NCBI RefSeq assembly: GCF_014982725.1
Contig: NZ_JADCJZ010000001.1
Location: 682,001-746,000 of the forward strand
DNA: 64,000 nt
Direction: 5' to 3'
Source: Thermophilibacter gallinarum
GTDB taxonomy: Bacteria > Actinomycetota > Coriobacteriia > Coriobacteriales > Atopobiaceae
The position numbers and the translations under genes are program-made. Within the stretch, counting starts at the first letter, position 1. Each line of letters opens with the position of its first letter. The notes below the pieces were generated by a model. That model saw only the letters and a list, made by a program, of their open reading frames with translations, did not search any database and was not told where the DNA came from. Below are positions 15,834 to 24,529 of the stretch, in pieces.

Positions 15834-17024
15834 ATGCTGTCGGCAGTCGGCTACGAGGAACTTCCTTGGTATATCGACCCGAACGAGAGGGACCTCATCC
15901 CCCGAAGTGCTCGCAGGAGGATATCGACGACCTACCAGGCGTCCATTCCAGCCTCCATTGCCAACCTCAGCCCAGCTGTCCCGGAGGCCATCTCCGCACG
16001 CATTGACGACCTGCTGATGAGGCTTGCTCGTTTCGACGAGGCGCAGGCTGCGCGTGGCTACGACCTGCCGGCTCTCCTGCTGCGAAGCGAGTCCGCAGCG
16101 AGTTCACAGATCGAGCATCTCACCTCGAGCGTCCGCAATGTCGCCCTTGCCGAGCTCTCGAATGACGCCCCAGCTAACGCGCGCATCGTTCAGGGTAACG
16201 TCGCGGCCATGCGTGAGGCGCTCAGGCTGCCGCCGGATATCTCGATCGCGCAGATCGAGGCCATCCATCGCTCCCTGATTGAGCCAACGGGCGCGTCGTT
16301 CGGAGGGGAGCTGCGCGACGAGCAGGTGTGGGTCGGCGGGACGGCATACAGCCCGCATGGGGCGCTCTTCGTTCCGCCCGTCCCAAGCCGCATCAAAGGC
16401 TGCCTTGAGGACCTTGTCGCCTTTGTCGGCAGGGACGACGTCAGTCCCATTGCCAAGGCGGCGATCGCCCACGCTCAGTTCGAGACCATCCATCCCTTCA
16501 TCGACGGAAACGGACGCACGGGCAGGGTCCTTCTCCACCGCATCCTCAGGAACGAGGGCGTGCTCACGCGCACCACACTCCCCGTCTCCGCAGGCCTCCT
16601 CCATGACGTCGATGCCTACATGGAGGCGATCGAGGCCTATCAGGGCGGTGACTACCTGCCCATAGTGGAGAGCGTGTTGAATGCGCTCGAGCTCGCCCTC
16701 GTCATCGGCAGACGTGTCTCCGGTCTCATTGACGACGTGATGGAAGACTGGAGGTCCGTCATTTCCGAGCGCGTCGGGTCGGCCATCTGGCGCCTTCCGC
16801 CGCTGCTGGCAGAGCAGCCTGTAGTTACCATCGCATATGTCGCGGAGCACCTGGCAATCACTCCGCGTGCCGCTTCGACCCTGGTAGCGAGAGCGAGCGA
16901 GTATGGGATGCTACGCCCCCTGGGGTCGCGTCGGCGCGGTGACTTCTACCAGAGCGACGAGCTCATCGACGTCCTTGAGGAGATATCGAGCATGTCGGGC
17001 ATTCGTCGCATGCTCGCGCGGTGA
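15834..17024 (+). CDS. Fic-domain AMPylase with C-terminal winged helix
   Basis: Transfers AMP (or a related nucleotide group) to target proteins. 396 residues. An N-terminal helical domain ends in the inhibitory helix SSQIEH (S90 to E94, fitting the S/T-xxx-E pattern). The catalytic Fic motif HPFIDGNGRTGR starts at His220 and is intact, and SFGGELRDEQVWVGG forms the usual flap. Residues ~320-390 look like a winged helix (VAEHLAITPRAASTLVARASEYGMLRPLGSRRRGDFYQS), as in Fic/DUF4172-type proteins that may regulate their own gene. ATG at 15834 is preferred over GTG at 15825 because GGTGGGGG is better spaced. The 40-bp palindrome upstream is a candidate operator. No antitoxin gene is adjacent; the inhibitory helix is built in. 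Confidence 0.9.
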   Translation: MLSAVGYEELPWYIDPNERDLIPRSARRRISTTYQASIPASIANLSPAVPEAISARIDDLLMRLARFDEAQAARGYDLPALLLRSESAASSQIEHLTSSVRNVALAELSNDAPANARIVQGNVAAMREALRLPPDISIAQIEAIHRSLIEPTGASFGGELRDEQVWVGGTAYSPHGALFVPPVPSRIKGCLEDLVAFVGRDDVSPIAKAAIAHAQFETIHPFIDGNGRTGRVLLHRILRNEGVLTRTTLPVSAGLLHDVDAYMEAIEAYQGGDYLPIVESVLNALELALVIGRRVSGLIDDVMEDWRSVISERVGSAIWRLPPLLAEQPVVTIAYVAEHLAITPRAASTLVARASEYGMLRPLGSRRRGDFYQSDELIDVLEEISSMSGIRRMLAR

Positions 17025-17136
17025 TTGGTCACTCGGCGTGACGGGTGGAGCCGCCCGCCTCGGGCCCTTAAGCAAACGTTAGGAACTGCCGCGTTCTTCT
17101 CGCGTATCCTTGTGGCCGATACGAGGGGAGGGACGC

Positions 17137-17850
17137 ATGGGCGCACGCGTGCTGGTGGTGGACGACGAGCCGGAGATCTGCGAGCTCGTTCGCGTCTACC
17201 TCGAGGCAGAGGGCTTCGATGTGGAGATGCTCGGCGACGGAGCAGCGGCGATCGCTCGCGTGACGGATGACGGCGCGCCAGCGCTCGACCTTGCGATCCT
17301 CGACGTCATGCTGCCCGGCGCGAGCGGCCTCGAGGTCTGCCGCGCCATCCGCGAGCGCCGCAGCTACCCGGTGATCATGCTCACGGCACGCGGCGAGCAG
17401 GCGGACAAGATTGCCGGCCTCACCCTGGGCGCGGACGACTACGTGGTGAAGCCGTTCCTGCCGCTCGAGCTCGTGGCGCGCGTGAAGGCGCAGCTCAGGC
17501 GCTACACCACCTACAACGCGGCGGGCGGGGCACATGGCGAGAAGGACGGCGTCATTGCGTGTCGTGGCCTCGTGCTCGACGTGCCGGCCCACGAGGCCAC
17601 CCTGAACGAGCGCCCGCTCGCCCTCACGCCGACGGAGTTCTCCCTGTTGCGGATCCTACTCGAGGCGGACGGCGCGGTCGTCTCCGCGCGCGAGCTCTAC
17701 CAGCGCATCTTTGGCGACGAGTACTACGAGCGCGGCTCGGGCTCCATCACGGTGCATGTGCGGCACCTGCGCGAGAAGATGGGCGACTCCTTCGAGGACC
17801 CGCGCTACATCAGGACCGTCTGGGGATTGGGGTACAAGATTGAGCGCTAG
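17137..17850 (+). CDS. OmpR-family response regulator, VanR-like
   Basis: 237 residues. The receiver domain (1-~120) has the acidic pair VDDEPE, the phosphoacceptor D56 in LAILDVMLPG, TARGE and the conserved Lys in VVKPF. The C-terminal winged helix runs from LTPTEFSLLRILLEADG to TVWGLGYKIER. Similarity of the partner kinase to VanS makes this a VanR-type regulator. ATG at 17137 follows GGGGAGGGACGC. The kinase start overlaps the end of this gene by 11 bp. Regulated genes are not obvious: no vanHAX genes are nearby, and the C39 peptidase and lipoprotein genes downstream are on the other strand. Confidence 0.9.
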   Translation: MGARVLVVDDEPEICELVRVYLEAEGFDVEMLGDGAAAIARVTDDGAPALDLAILDVMLPGASGLEVCRAIRERRSYPVIMLTARGEQADKIAGLTLGADDYVVKPFLPLELVARVKAQLRRYTTYNAAGGAHGEKDGVIACRGLVLDVPAHEATLNERPLALTPTEFSLLRILLEADGAVVSARELYQRIFGDEYYERGSGSITVHVRHLREKMGDSFEDPRYIRTVWGLGYKIER

Positions 17851-19024
17851 CGAGAAGAACGGCGGGGCGCGGCCAATCGTCCTGACCGTCGCGATGGTGG
17901 CGGGCGCGATTCTGGTCGCATCGGCGGCGTTCAGCACGGTCTTCGGCTTTGTGGACAAGGCCTGGAACGGCTCGTTCATGGACTGGCTGGCCCCGCAGAT
18001 CCTGAACGTCAACAACCTGAACGAATTCGGCCTCTGGCCGGAGATGGTGCTGGACGTTTCCGGCACCAAGTACTTCTTCATGCAGCTGGGCATCTGCGGC
18101 ATCGTGCTTCTCGCCGTGGGCTGCGCGGTGGCGGCCGTCCTCTCCGCCCGTCGCGCGCGCCGCGAGGAGCGCGCCCGTGCCGCAGAGCAGCTGCGCGTCT
18201 TTCTCGCCCACGACCTGGAGGCCCATGAGGCGTTCCCGCCCGGTTGGGAGGAGCTCGCGCTCGTCGCCGCCGACGCCAAGCGCGCCGCCGCGGAGCGGGA
18301 GCGCCAGCTCGCCGACGAGTCCGCGCGCAGGAGCGACCTCGTGACCTACCTCGCGCACGACCTCAAGACGCCGCTCACCTCGGTGATCGGCTACCTCTCG
18401 CTCCTGGACGAGGTGCCGGACATGCCCGAGGCACAGCGCGTCCGCTACACGGGCGTCGCGCTCGACAAGGCGTGCCGGCTCGAGCGCCTGGTGAACGAGT
18501 TCTTTGACATCACGCGCTACAGCCTCACGAACATCGAGCTCGAGCTCGCGCCCGTGGACCTCGCCGGGCTTCTCGTCCAGCTTGCCGACGAGTTCTATCC
18601 GGCGCTTGCTGCCCACGGCAACGTGGCGCGGGTGACGGTGGCGGGCACGGTGCGGACCGTCGAGCGGCCGGGCGAGCCGCTCGTGGTCACGGCCGACGCG
18701 GCCCGCCTCGCGCGCGTCTTTGGCAACCTGCTGCGCAACGCGATCGCCTACAGCGACGAGGGGACGCCCGTGGAGATCGGGGCGACGGCCGGGGAGGGGA
18801 GCGTCGTCGTCACCGTGTCCGACACGGGCGCGACCATCCCCTCGCACAAGCTCCGCGCGATCTTCGACCGCTTCTTCCGGCTGGACGGGTCCCGTGGGAG
18901 CGCCACCGGCGGCGCCGGCCTCGGCCTTGCCATCGCGCGCGAGATCGTGGAGCTGCACGGCGGAACCATCTCCGCAGCCAGTGAGAACGGCCGCACCACC
19001 TTCGCCGTCGAGCTGCCCGCGTGA
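17840..19024 (+). CDS. Sensor histidine kinase, VanS-like
   Basis: 394 residues. Two transmembrane helices (~15-40 and ~80-105) bracket a short ~40-residue extracytoplasmic loop. The dimerisation/phosphoacceptor helix contains YLAHDLKTPLTSVIGYLSLL with His173. The ATPase domain shows NLLRNAIAYSDEG (N box), VTVSDTGATIP and GGAGLGLAIAREIVELHGG. DEFYPALAAHG and RFFRLDGSRGSATGGAGLG resemble VanS proteins closely. TTG at 17840 is chosen because the response regulator stop lies just inside it and TGGGGATTGGGG precedes it; the longer open frame lies wholly inside the regulator gene. Convergent with the peptidase gene across a perfect palindrome. Confidence 0.9.
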   Translation: MSASEKNGGARPIVLTVAMVAGAILVASAAFSTVFGFVDKAWNGSFMDWLAPQILNVNNLNEFGLWPEMVLDVSGTKYFFMQLGICGIVLLAVGCAVAAVLSARRARREERARAAEQLRVFLAHDLEAHEAFPPGWEELALVAADAKRAAAERERQLADESARRSDLVTYLAHDLKTPLTSVIGYLSLLDEVPDMPEAQRVRYTGVALDKACRLERLVNEFFDITRYSLTNIELELAPVDLAGLLVQLADEFYPALAAHGNVARVTVAGTVRTVERPGEPLVVTADAARLARVFGNLLRNAIAYSDEGTPVEIGATAGEGSVVVTVSDTGATIPSHKLRAIFDRFFRLDGSRGSATGGAGLGLAIAREIVELHGGTISAASENGRTTFAVELPA

Positions 19025-19030
19025 GACAAA

Positions 19031-19102
19031 GAGACAAAGGGGACAGGTTCATTTGTCTCATTCATTTTCAAATGAGACAAATGAACCTGTCCCCTTTGTC
19101 TC
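19031..19102. repeat. Perfect 32-bp inverted repeat between convergent genes
   Basis: Arms 19031-19062 and 19071-19102 are exact reverse complements around an 8-base loop. Each arm is itself a stem-loop (GAGACAAA ... TTTGTCTC) carrying GGGGACAGGTTCATTTG. It fills the gap between the VanS-like kinase and the C39-like peptidase and contributes two bases of the peptidase stop codon, so it could act as a two-way terminator. The GGGGACAGG/CCTGTCCCC words recall REP-like palindromes. Confidence 0.85.
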
Positions 19103-19772
19103 ACGAGAAGGCCCAGAGGTTCAGGCACTGGCCGAGCACGCGCTCGAGGTCCCAAGGGCGGGCGCTGCGCTCAGCGCTGTTGGGGTCGTGCACGACGACC
19201 TCGCCGTCCTCGGTCAGACCTGCGAGCACGATGAAGTGGCCCGTGGTGGTGAAGTCTCCCGGGCCCACGCTGCAGATGACGGGCTTCCCAGCGAGAAGTG
19301 CCTCGCGTACGGCGGCCGCGCTGGCGGGCAGCTCCTCGGAGGCGAGACCCAGCTCAGCCGCCCCGTCGCTCATGAGGGCCCACGCCGTCATCCCGTCAGT
19401 CGTGTAGCCGCCGCGCTCCGAGAAGTCCGCCATGGCGGCGGGGTCGAGGTCGTCGCGCCCGGTGAGTGCGACGTAGACCATCGCGAGGCACGTGGGGCCG
19501 CACCCGTTCTTCTCGACGGTTCCGTCGGCATAGGGGTGGCTCGCCCACTGCGGGTCGGTCTGATACAGGAAAGGGACTTCACCGGCGCGCCACTCCGAGC
19601 GGGGCGTGGAGTGTGCCGGCTGCGCTGTCCCATGAGCCGTCGAGGCGACAACGAACCAGGCGACGACAGCGACCGCGACCACCAGCGCCCCGACGGCCCC
19701 GAGGACAAACGGTACCCGCCGAGCCCTTCTGCGGTTGATGTACCTGCGCGGCGCCACACGAATCGTGCCCAT
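19101..19772 (-). CDS. Membrane-anchored C39-like cysteine peptidase
   Basis: 223 residues. A basic N-terminus (RRYINRRRARR) is followed by one transmembrane helix (~21-43) and a Peptidase_C39_2-type domain outside the cell. The presumed nucleophile is C91 in KNGCGPTCLAM, the general base H179 in TTTGHFIVLAGL, and D196 in VHDPNS completes the triad. Such domains cleave peptides or act on the cell wall; no attached ABC exporter is present, so a bacteriocin-leader peptidase role is unlikely. GGGGGAAGC precedes the ATG. The stop lies in the long palindrome shared with the convergent kinase gene. Confidence 0.82.
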   Translation of the reverse strand: MGTIRVAPRRYINRRRARRVPFVLGAVGALVVAVAVVAWFVVASTAHGTAQPAHSTPRSEWRAGEVPFLYQTDPQWASHPYADGTVEKNGCGPTCLAMVYVALTGRDDLDPAAMADFSERGGYTTDGMTAWALMSDGAAELGLASEELPASAAAVREALLAGKPVICSVGPGDFTTTGHFIVLAGLTEDGEVVVHDPNSAERSARPWDLERVLGQCLNLWAFS

Positions 19773-19881
19773 GCTTCCCCCTTCGACTTGGATTGCCCAA
19801 GCCTAGGGGCGCCTGCCATAACGGCGCATGAACCGACTGCTAATACTTCCCTAAGGCGCCGAGGTTCTTCTCGCCACGCGT

Positions 19882-20328
19882 CTACGCGCTTGGGGTCGCC
19901 TCGGCTGCCATCTCGAGCGCGCGGGTGACGAAGCTGATCTTCCGCTCGTACGAGCTGCCGTCGCCCGCGCGTACGGAGACCTCGGCGACGGCGATCTGGT
20001 CGTCCTCGCTCGGCTCGGTGCCGCCCATGAGGGTGGTCCACTCCACGGAGACGTCATCGGCGGAGAGCCTGCCGTCGCACTCGATCTCGTAGCTCACCGG
20101 CTCGAAGAACCCGGAGTTGGACTCGGCGGAGACCGTCGCCGTGCCCGGTGCGGCCTGCGTCACCCGCACGGTGTAGTAGACGACGTCCTCCTCCGAGCTC
20201 ACGTACTCCTCGTTGGGCGAGACCGTCTCCTCGAAGACGACCGCGCCCGCGGGAGTGGCCCCGCAGCCTGGAAGGGCGAGCGAGCACGCCAGGAAGAGCG
20301 CGGTCGCCACCGTCCTCAGTCTCATCAT
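19882..20328 (-). CDS. Predicted lipoprotein
   Basis: 148 residues with an N-terminal lipoprotein signal: MMRLRTVATALFLACSLAL followed by the lipobox LPGC, Cys at ~22. The mature part is acidic and beta-rich (VVYYTVRVTQAAPGTATVSA, SVEWTTLMGG), like a small immunoglobulin-like or LptE-sized domain, but no family was recognised. ATG at 20328 follows a purine-rich GAGGGGGGGGA stretch; a frame to 20352 exists but gives no better signal. Encoded in the same direction as the C39-like peptidase, 109 bp upstream of its start, so the two might share a transcript. Confidence 0.7.
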   Translation of the reverse strand: MMRLRTVATALFLACSLALPGCGATPAGAVVFEETVSPNEEYVSSEEDVVYYTVRVTQAAPGTATVSAESNSGFFEPVSYEIECDGRLSADDVSVEWTTLMGGTEPSEDDQIAVAEVSVRAGDGSSYERKISFVTRALEMAAEATPSA

Positions 20329-20565
20329 GGGAGTCCCCCCCCCTCGTCGCATGCCTACAGTCTAGCCGCCCTCCTGCCCCGCGCCCGGTCCGCCCCGCTT
20401 CTCCATATGGCGCACATGTGTTCGTATTGAGAATTTTGCACGCCGTGTAGCTGCGGAAACAAAACGCGCCGCAGCTCGCGCGTCTGGCGCGAGGCGCAAT
20501 CCCGTCCGCGGCTTCGGCTATCCTAGGTGACGAGAAAAACGCGCCCCCCATACCCCGGAGCACCC

Positions 20566-23500
20566 ATGGCCTTCGTTCACCTCCACAACCACTCGGACTT
20601 CTCGATCCTGGACGCCGCCACGCGCGTCTCGGACATGGTCAAGCGCGCCGTCGACCTCGGCATGCCGGCGCTCGCCCTCACCGACCACGGCTACATGTTC
20701 GGCGTGCCCGACTTCGACATGGAGTGCCGCCGCTACAACGACGACCAGAAGGACATGCACCAGTGGAAGCACGACCTCGAGTGCTTCCAGAAGGGCTGGG
20801 AGCTCGAGGAGCCCGAGGCGGACGCACCGGACGCCGCGCCGCACGACCGCGTCCACGCGCAGTGGGCCTCCGACGTGCGCATCTGGGAGGAGACCCACGA
20901 CCTCGAGGCCGTGCGCGCCAACCGCCCGAGCCTGCTGATCAAGCCGATCTTCGGCTGCGAGGCCTACTTCATCACGGACGACTGCATCGAGAAGGGCACG
21001 CGGCAGCACCGCTACCACCTGATCCTTCTCGCCAAGAACGAGACCGGCTACGTCAACCTCATGAAGATGATGAGCGAGGCGGCCTCCGGCGACATGTTCT
21101 ACTACTACCCGCGCACCACCCTCGACATGCTGCGCCGCTACCACGAGGGCATCATCTGCACCTCGGCCTGCGTCTCGGGCATCATCCCGCGCATGTACTT
21201 CGACGGCCGCCCGGACGAGGCGCGCCGCTGGGCGCTCGCCTACCAGGAGATCTTCGGGGACGACTTCTACCTCGAGGTCCAGGACCACGGCCTCTCGGAC
21301 CCCAACTGGGGCGGCTTCACCGACCGCACGCTCTCCGAGCAGATCGTGAAGCTCGGCCGCGAGCTCGGCATCAAGGTCGTTGCCACCAACGACAACCACT
21401 ACCTCACGCGCGAAGACGCCCCTACCCAGGACGTCCTCTCCTGCATCGGCACCGCCTCGCGCCTGGACGACACCAACCGCAAGCAGATGACCGGCACCGA
21501 GTTCTACATCAAGAGCGAGGAGGAGATGCGCGAGCTCTTCTCGTGGTGCCCGGAGGTCGTCGACAACACGCTCGAGGTGGCCGACAAGTGCAACTACGAG
21601 CTCGACTGGTCGCACATGTACCTCCCCAAGTTCCCGGACCTGCGCGAGGGCGAGACCTCCGAGCAGCGCTTCAGGCAGGAGTGCGAGGAGGGCCTCGCGC
21701 GCCGCTACGGCGAGAACTGGCGCGAGCTCACCGTGGGCGGGGAGAACGTCAAGGAGCGCTTCGAGTACGAGTACAAGGTCATCTGCGAGAAGGGCTTCGC
21801 GGACTACTTCCTCATCGTGCAGGAGTACGTGCGCTGGGCCAAGCGCAACGGCATCGGCGTCGGCCCCGGCCGCGGCTCGGCCGCGGGCGCCATCGTGGCC
21901 TACGCCATGGACATCACCACCTTCGACCCGCTCGACAACGGCCTCATGTTCGAGCGCTTCCTCTCGCCGGAGCGCTCGGAGATGCCGGATATCGACATGG
22001 ACTTCGACGATGAGCGTCGCCTCGAGGTCGTCGAGCACGTTCGCCAGCTCTACGGCCCCGAGCGCGTCTGCCACGTCATCACCTACTCCACGATCAAGGC
22101 CAAGCAGGCGATCAACGACGCCGCGCGCGTCCTCGGCTTCCCCGTGTGGCAGGCCCAGAAGCTCTCCAAGATGCTCAACAACGACCCCAAGCTCACGCTC
22201 GGCGCGGCCCTGCACAAGTCCGAGAAGCACCCGGACCAGTACTCGCCGGACTTCGAGGCCGCCTACACGGACGACGCCGACTCCCGCCGCATCATCGACG
22301 CCGCCCTCTCCATCGAGGGCCTGCACCGCGGCGAGGGCGTCCACGCCTGCGCCGTCCTCATCACGCCCACCCCGGTGAACGACCATGTGCCCACGAAGGT
22401 GGACACCAAGGGCGGCGTGGAGATCACGCAGTACGAGGGCCACTCCGTGGCGGACATGGGCCTGCTCAAGATGGACTTCCTGGGCCTGCGCACCCTCACG
22501 GTCATCTCAAAGGCGCTCGCCAACATCAAGGCCAACTACGGCATCGACATCAACGTGGACGAGATTCCCTTTGACGACCCGGAGATCTACAAGCTCATGC
22601 GCGAGGGCCGCACGGCGGGCGTCTTCCAGATCGAGTCCGCGGGCATGACCTCCACGATCAAGAACATGCGCCCCACCGAGTACAAGCAGGTGGTCGCCCT
22701 CATCGCCCTCTACCGCCCGGGCCCGCTCGGCGCCGGCATGGTCACGAGCTACATCAACCGCATGAACGGGCGCGAGGAGGCCGTCTCCTACGACCCGCGC
22801 CTGGACGACATCCTCTCCGAGACCTACGGCACGATGGTCTACCAGGAGCAGGTCATGAGGATCTCGATGAAGATGTCGGGCTTCTCGGCCGGCGAGTCGG
22901 ACTCCCGCATCCGCAAGCCCGTGGCCAAGAAGAAGATCAAGCTGCTCACCTCAACCGTGTTCCACTGGGACGACGGCAAGGACGAGACCACCTACGACCA
23001 CTGGATGAACGGCGCCGTCAAGAACGGCTACAAGAAGGAGATCGCCCAGAAGATCTGGGACGACGTCCTCGAGTTCGCGTCCTACGCGTTCAACAAGAGC
23101 CACTCGGCCGGCTACGCCATCCTCGTCATGCAGACGGCCTGGCTCAAGGCTCACTACCCCAAGGAGTACATGGCCTCGGTCCTCACGTCCTACATGGGCA
23201 AGACCGAGAAGATTGCGCACTACGTCACCGCCTACCGCCACGAGGGCATCGCCATCCTGCCGCCGGACATCAACGAGTCCGGTCGCGACTTCACGGCCAC
23301 GAGCGAGGGCGTGCGCTTCGGCTTTGCCGGCATCCGCGGCGTGGGCGAGGGCGTGGGCGAGGCCATCATGGAGGAGCGCGAGAAGAACGGCCCGTTCGCG
23401 ACCCTGCACGACTTCGTGGACCGCATGGACTCCGCCCAGGCCAACCGCCGCGTGGTCGAGGCGCTGATCTGCTCCGGCGCGTTCGACGCCACGGGCTACA

Positions 23501-24396
23501 CCCGCATGGAGCTCATGCGCTTCGTGGACAAGGCCAACCCCGAGAACATCATCGACGCCGCGGCGCGCCGGCAGAAGGAGCGCGCCACGGGCCAGACCTC
23601 GCTCTTCGACCTCTTTGGCAGCGTGGAGGGCTCCGGCTTCGAGAACACCGTGCCGCCCTCAGACGGCGTGGAGTGGGACCGCACGATCAAGCTCGCCAAG
23701 GAGCACGAGGTGCTCGGCCTCTACGTCTCCGACCACCCCCTGCGCCCGTACGAGTACGCGCTCGCCAAGAGCCGCGACTACACGATCGCGGACATCGAGG
23801 TGGCCGAGGAGGCGGTCGACGCCACGGGCGCCGTCCACGAGCGCTTCAAGGTGCCCGAGGGCAAGGTGATCCGGCTGGCCGGCATGGTCTCGGCCCTGCA
23901 GAAGAAGACCACCAAGAACGGCGACTCCATGGCCATCGTCACGCTCGAGGACATGGAGGGCGAGGTCACGCTCGTGGTCTTCCCCAAGCTCTACAAGAAG
24001 TGCGCCGCCACGCTCGCCGGCGAGGTGGACGCCGAGACGGGCGCGAGCGTGGGCAACGTGTTCGTGCGCGTGGAGGGCAAGCTCGAGCGCTCGGACCGCG
24101 GCAACCAGATCATCTGCATGGCCGTGGAGCCGCTCATCCTGGACGAGAAGAGCAACCGCCCCAAGGTCCTCGAGGTGAACATCCCCGCCAGTCTGCTCAC
24201 GCGGCCCTACATGGACAGCCTGGGCGAGGTGCTCGGGCGCTACCCCGGCCTGGACCACGTGGAGCTGCGCGTGGAGGCAACCTCCGGCGACGTCATGCGC
24301 ATGGAGCTGCCCTGCCGGATCGACGCGCGCAACATGGTCCTCATCGCCGAGATGACCGACCTGGTGGGCCGTCAGGGCAAGGTGCTCGTGGCGTAG
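20566..24396 (+). CDS. dnaE: DNA polymerase III alpha subunit
   Basis: Replicative polymerase catalytic subunit, 1,276 residues. The N-terminal PHP domain starts FVHLHNHSDFSILDAATR and has LTDHGYMFG. The polymerase active site carries GPGRGSAAGAIVAYAMD (~435) and PDIDMDFDDERR with the catalytic Asp pair (~477-481). YRPGPLGAGMVTSYINR, YQEQVMRI and SHSAGYAILVMQTAWLK belong to the fingers. The C-terminus has a helix-hairpin-helix (FAGIRGVGEGVGEAI) and an OB fold (IRLAGMVSALQKKTT). An extra ~75-residue, charged segment sits in the PHP domain between LTDHGYMFGVPDF and IKPIFGCEAY. GGAG precedes the ATG. It is monocistronic here. Confidence 0.97.
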   Translation: MAFVHLHNHSDFSILDAATRVSDMVKRAVDLGMPALALTDHGYMFGVPDFDMECRRYNDDQKDMHQWKHDLECFQKGWELEEPEADAPDAAPHDRVHAQWASDVRIWEETHDLEAVRANRPSLLIKPIFGCEAYFITDDCIEKGTRQHRYHLILLAKNETGYVNLMKMMSEAASGDMFYYYPRTTLDMLRRYHEGIICTSACVSGIIPRMYFDGRPDEARRWALAYQEIFGDDFYLEVQDHGLSDPNWGGFTDRTLSEQIVKLGRELGIKVVATNDNHYLTREDAPTQDVLSCIGTASRLDDTNRKQMTGTEFYIKSEEEMRELFSWCPEVVDNTLEVADKCNYELDWSHMYLPKFPDLREGETSEQRFRQECEEGLARRYGENWRELTVGGENVKERFEYEYKVICEKGFADYFLIVQEYVRWAKRNGIGVGPGRGSAAGAIVAYAMDITTFDPLDNGLMFERFLSPERSEMPDIDMDFDDERRLEVVEHVRQLYGPERVCHVITYSTIKAKQAINDAARVLGFPVWQAQKLSKMLNNDPKLTLGAALHKSEKHPDQYSPDFEAAYTDDADSRRIIDAALSIEGLHRGEGVHACAVLITPTPVNDHVPTKVDTKGGVEITQYEGHSVADMGLLKMDFLGLRTLTVISKALANIKANYGIDINVDEIPFDDPEIYKLMREGRTAGVFQIESAGMTSTIKNMRPTEYKQVVALIALYRPGPLGAGMVTSYINRMNGREEAVSYDPRLDDILSETYGTMVYQEQVMRISMKMSGFSAGESDSRIRKPVAKKKIKLLTSTVFHWDDGKDETTYDHWMNGAVKNGYKKEIAQKIWDDVLEFASYAFNKSHSAGYAILVMQTAWLKAHYPKEYMASVLTSYMGKTEKIAHYVTAYRHEGIAILPPDINESGRDFTATSEGVRFGFAGIRGVGEGVGEAIMEEREKNGPFATLHDFVDRMDSAQANRRVVEALICSGAFDATGYTRMELMRFVDKANPENIIDAAARRQKERATGQTSLFDLFGSVEGSGFENTVPPSDGVEWDRTIKLAKEHEVLGLYVSDHPLRPYEYALAKSRDYTIADIEVAEEAVDATGAVHERFKVPEGKVIRLAGMVSALQKKTTKNGDSMAIVTLEDMEGEVTLVVFPKLYKKCAATLAGEVDAETGASVGNVFVRVEGKLERSDRGNQIICMAVEPLILDEKSNRPKVLEVNIPASLLTRPYMDSLGEVLGRYPGLDHVELRVEATSGDVMRMELPCRIDARNMVLIAEMTDLVGRQGKVLVA

Positions 24397-24438
24397 GCGG
24401 CTGCCGGGCCTCCGCCGGGCATCGCGTCGTCTCGTCGG

Positions 24439-24498
24439 GTGACAGGTTTTGCTCTCCGCGGCGCCTGCGACGTCCGTGCGGACCGCAGAACCTGTCAC
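24439..24498. repeat. 60-bp element with 14-bp inverted ends
   Basis: GTGACAGGTTTTGC (24439-24452) and GCAGAACCTGTCAC (24485-24498) are complementary except for one base. It lies in the gap after dnaE, between convergent genes, where it may terminate transcription from both sides. No T-run is present. The CCTGTC/GACAGG word is shared with the palindrome at 19031. Confidence 0.6.
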
Positions 24499-24529
24499 TC
24501 GGGTCAGCCAGGACGGGGCCGCGGCGGGG

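Noticed and set aside
15834-17024. Fic/antitoxin (FicTA) module
   Set aside because: No small antitoxin frame precedes or follows it; the inhibitory helix (S90-E94) is inside the same protein.
17137-19024. Vancomycin resistance operon
   Set aside because: Only the VanRS-like pair is present; no vanH, vanA/B ligase or vanX was found on either side.
19101-19772. Bacteriocin-processing ABC exporter peptidase
   Set aside because: The C39-like domain is attached to one membrane helix only; there is no ABC transporter domain and no double-glycine leader peptide gene nearby.
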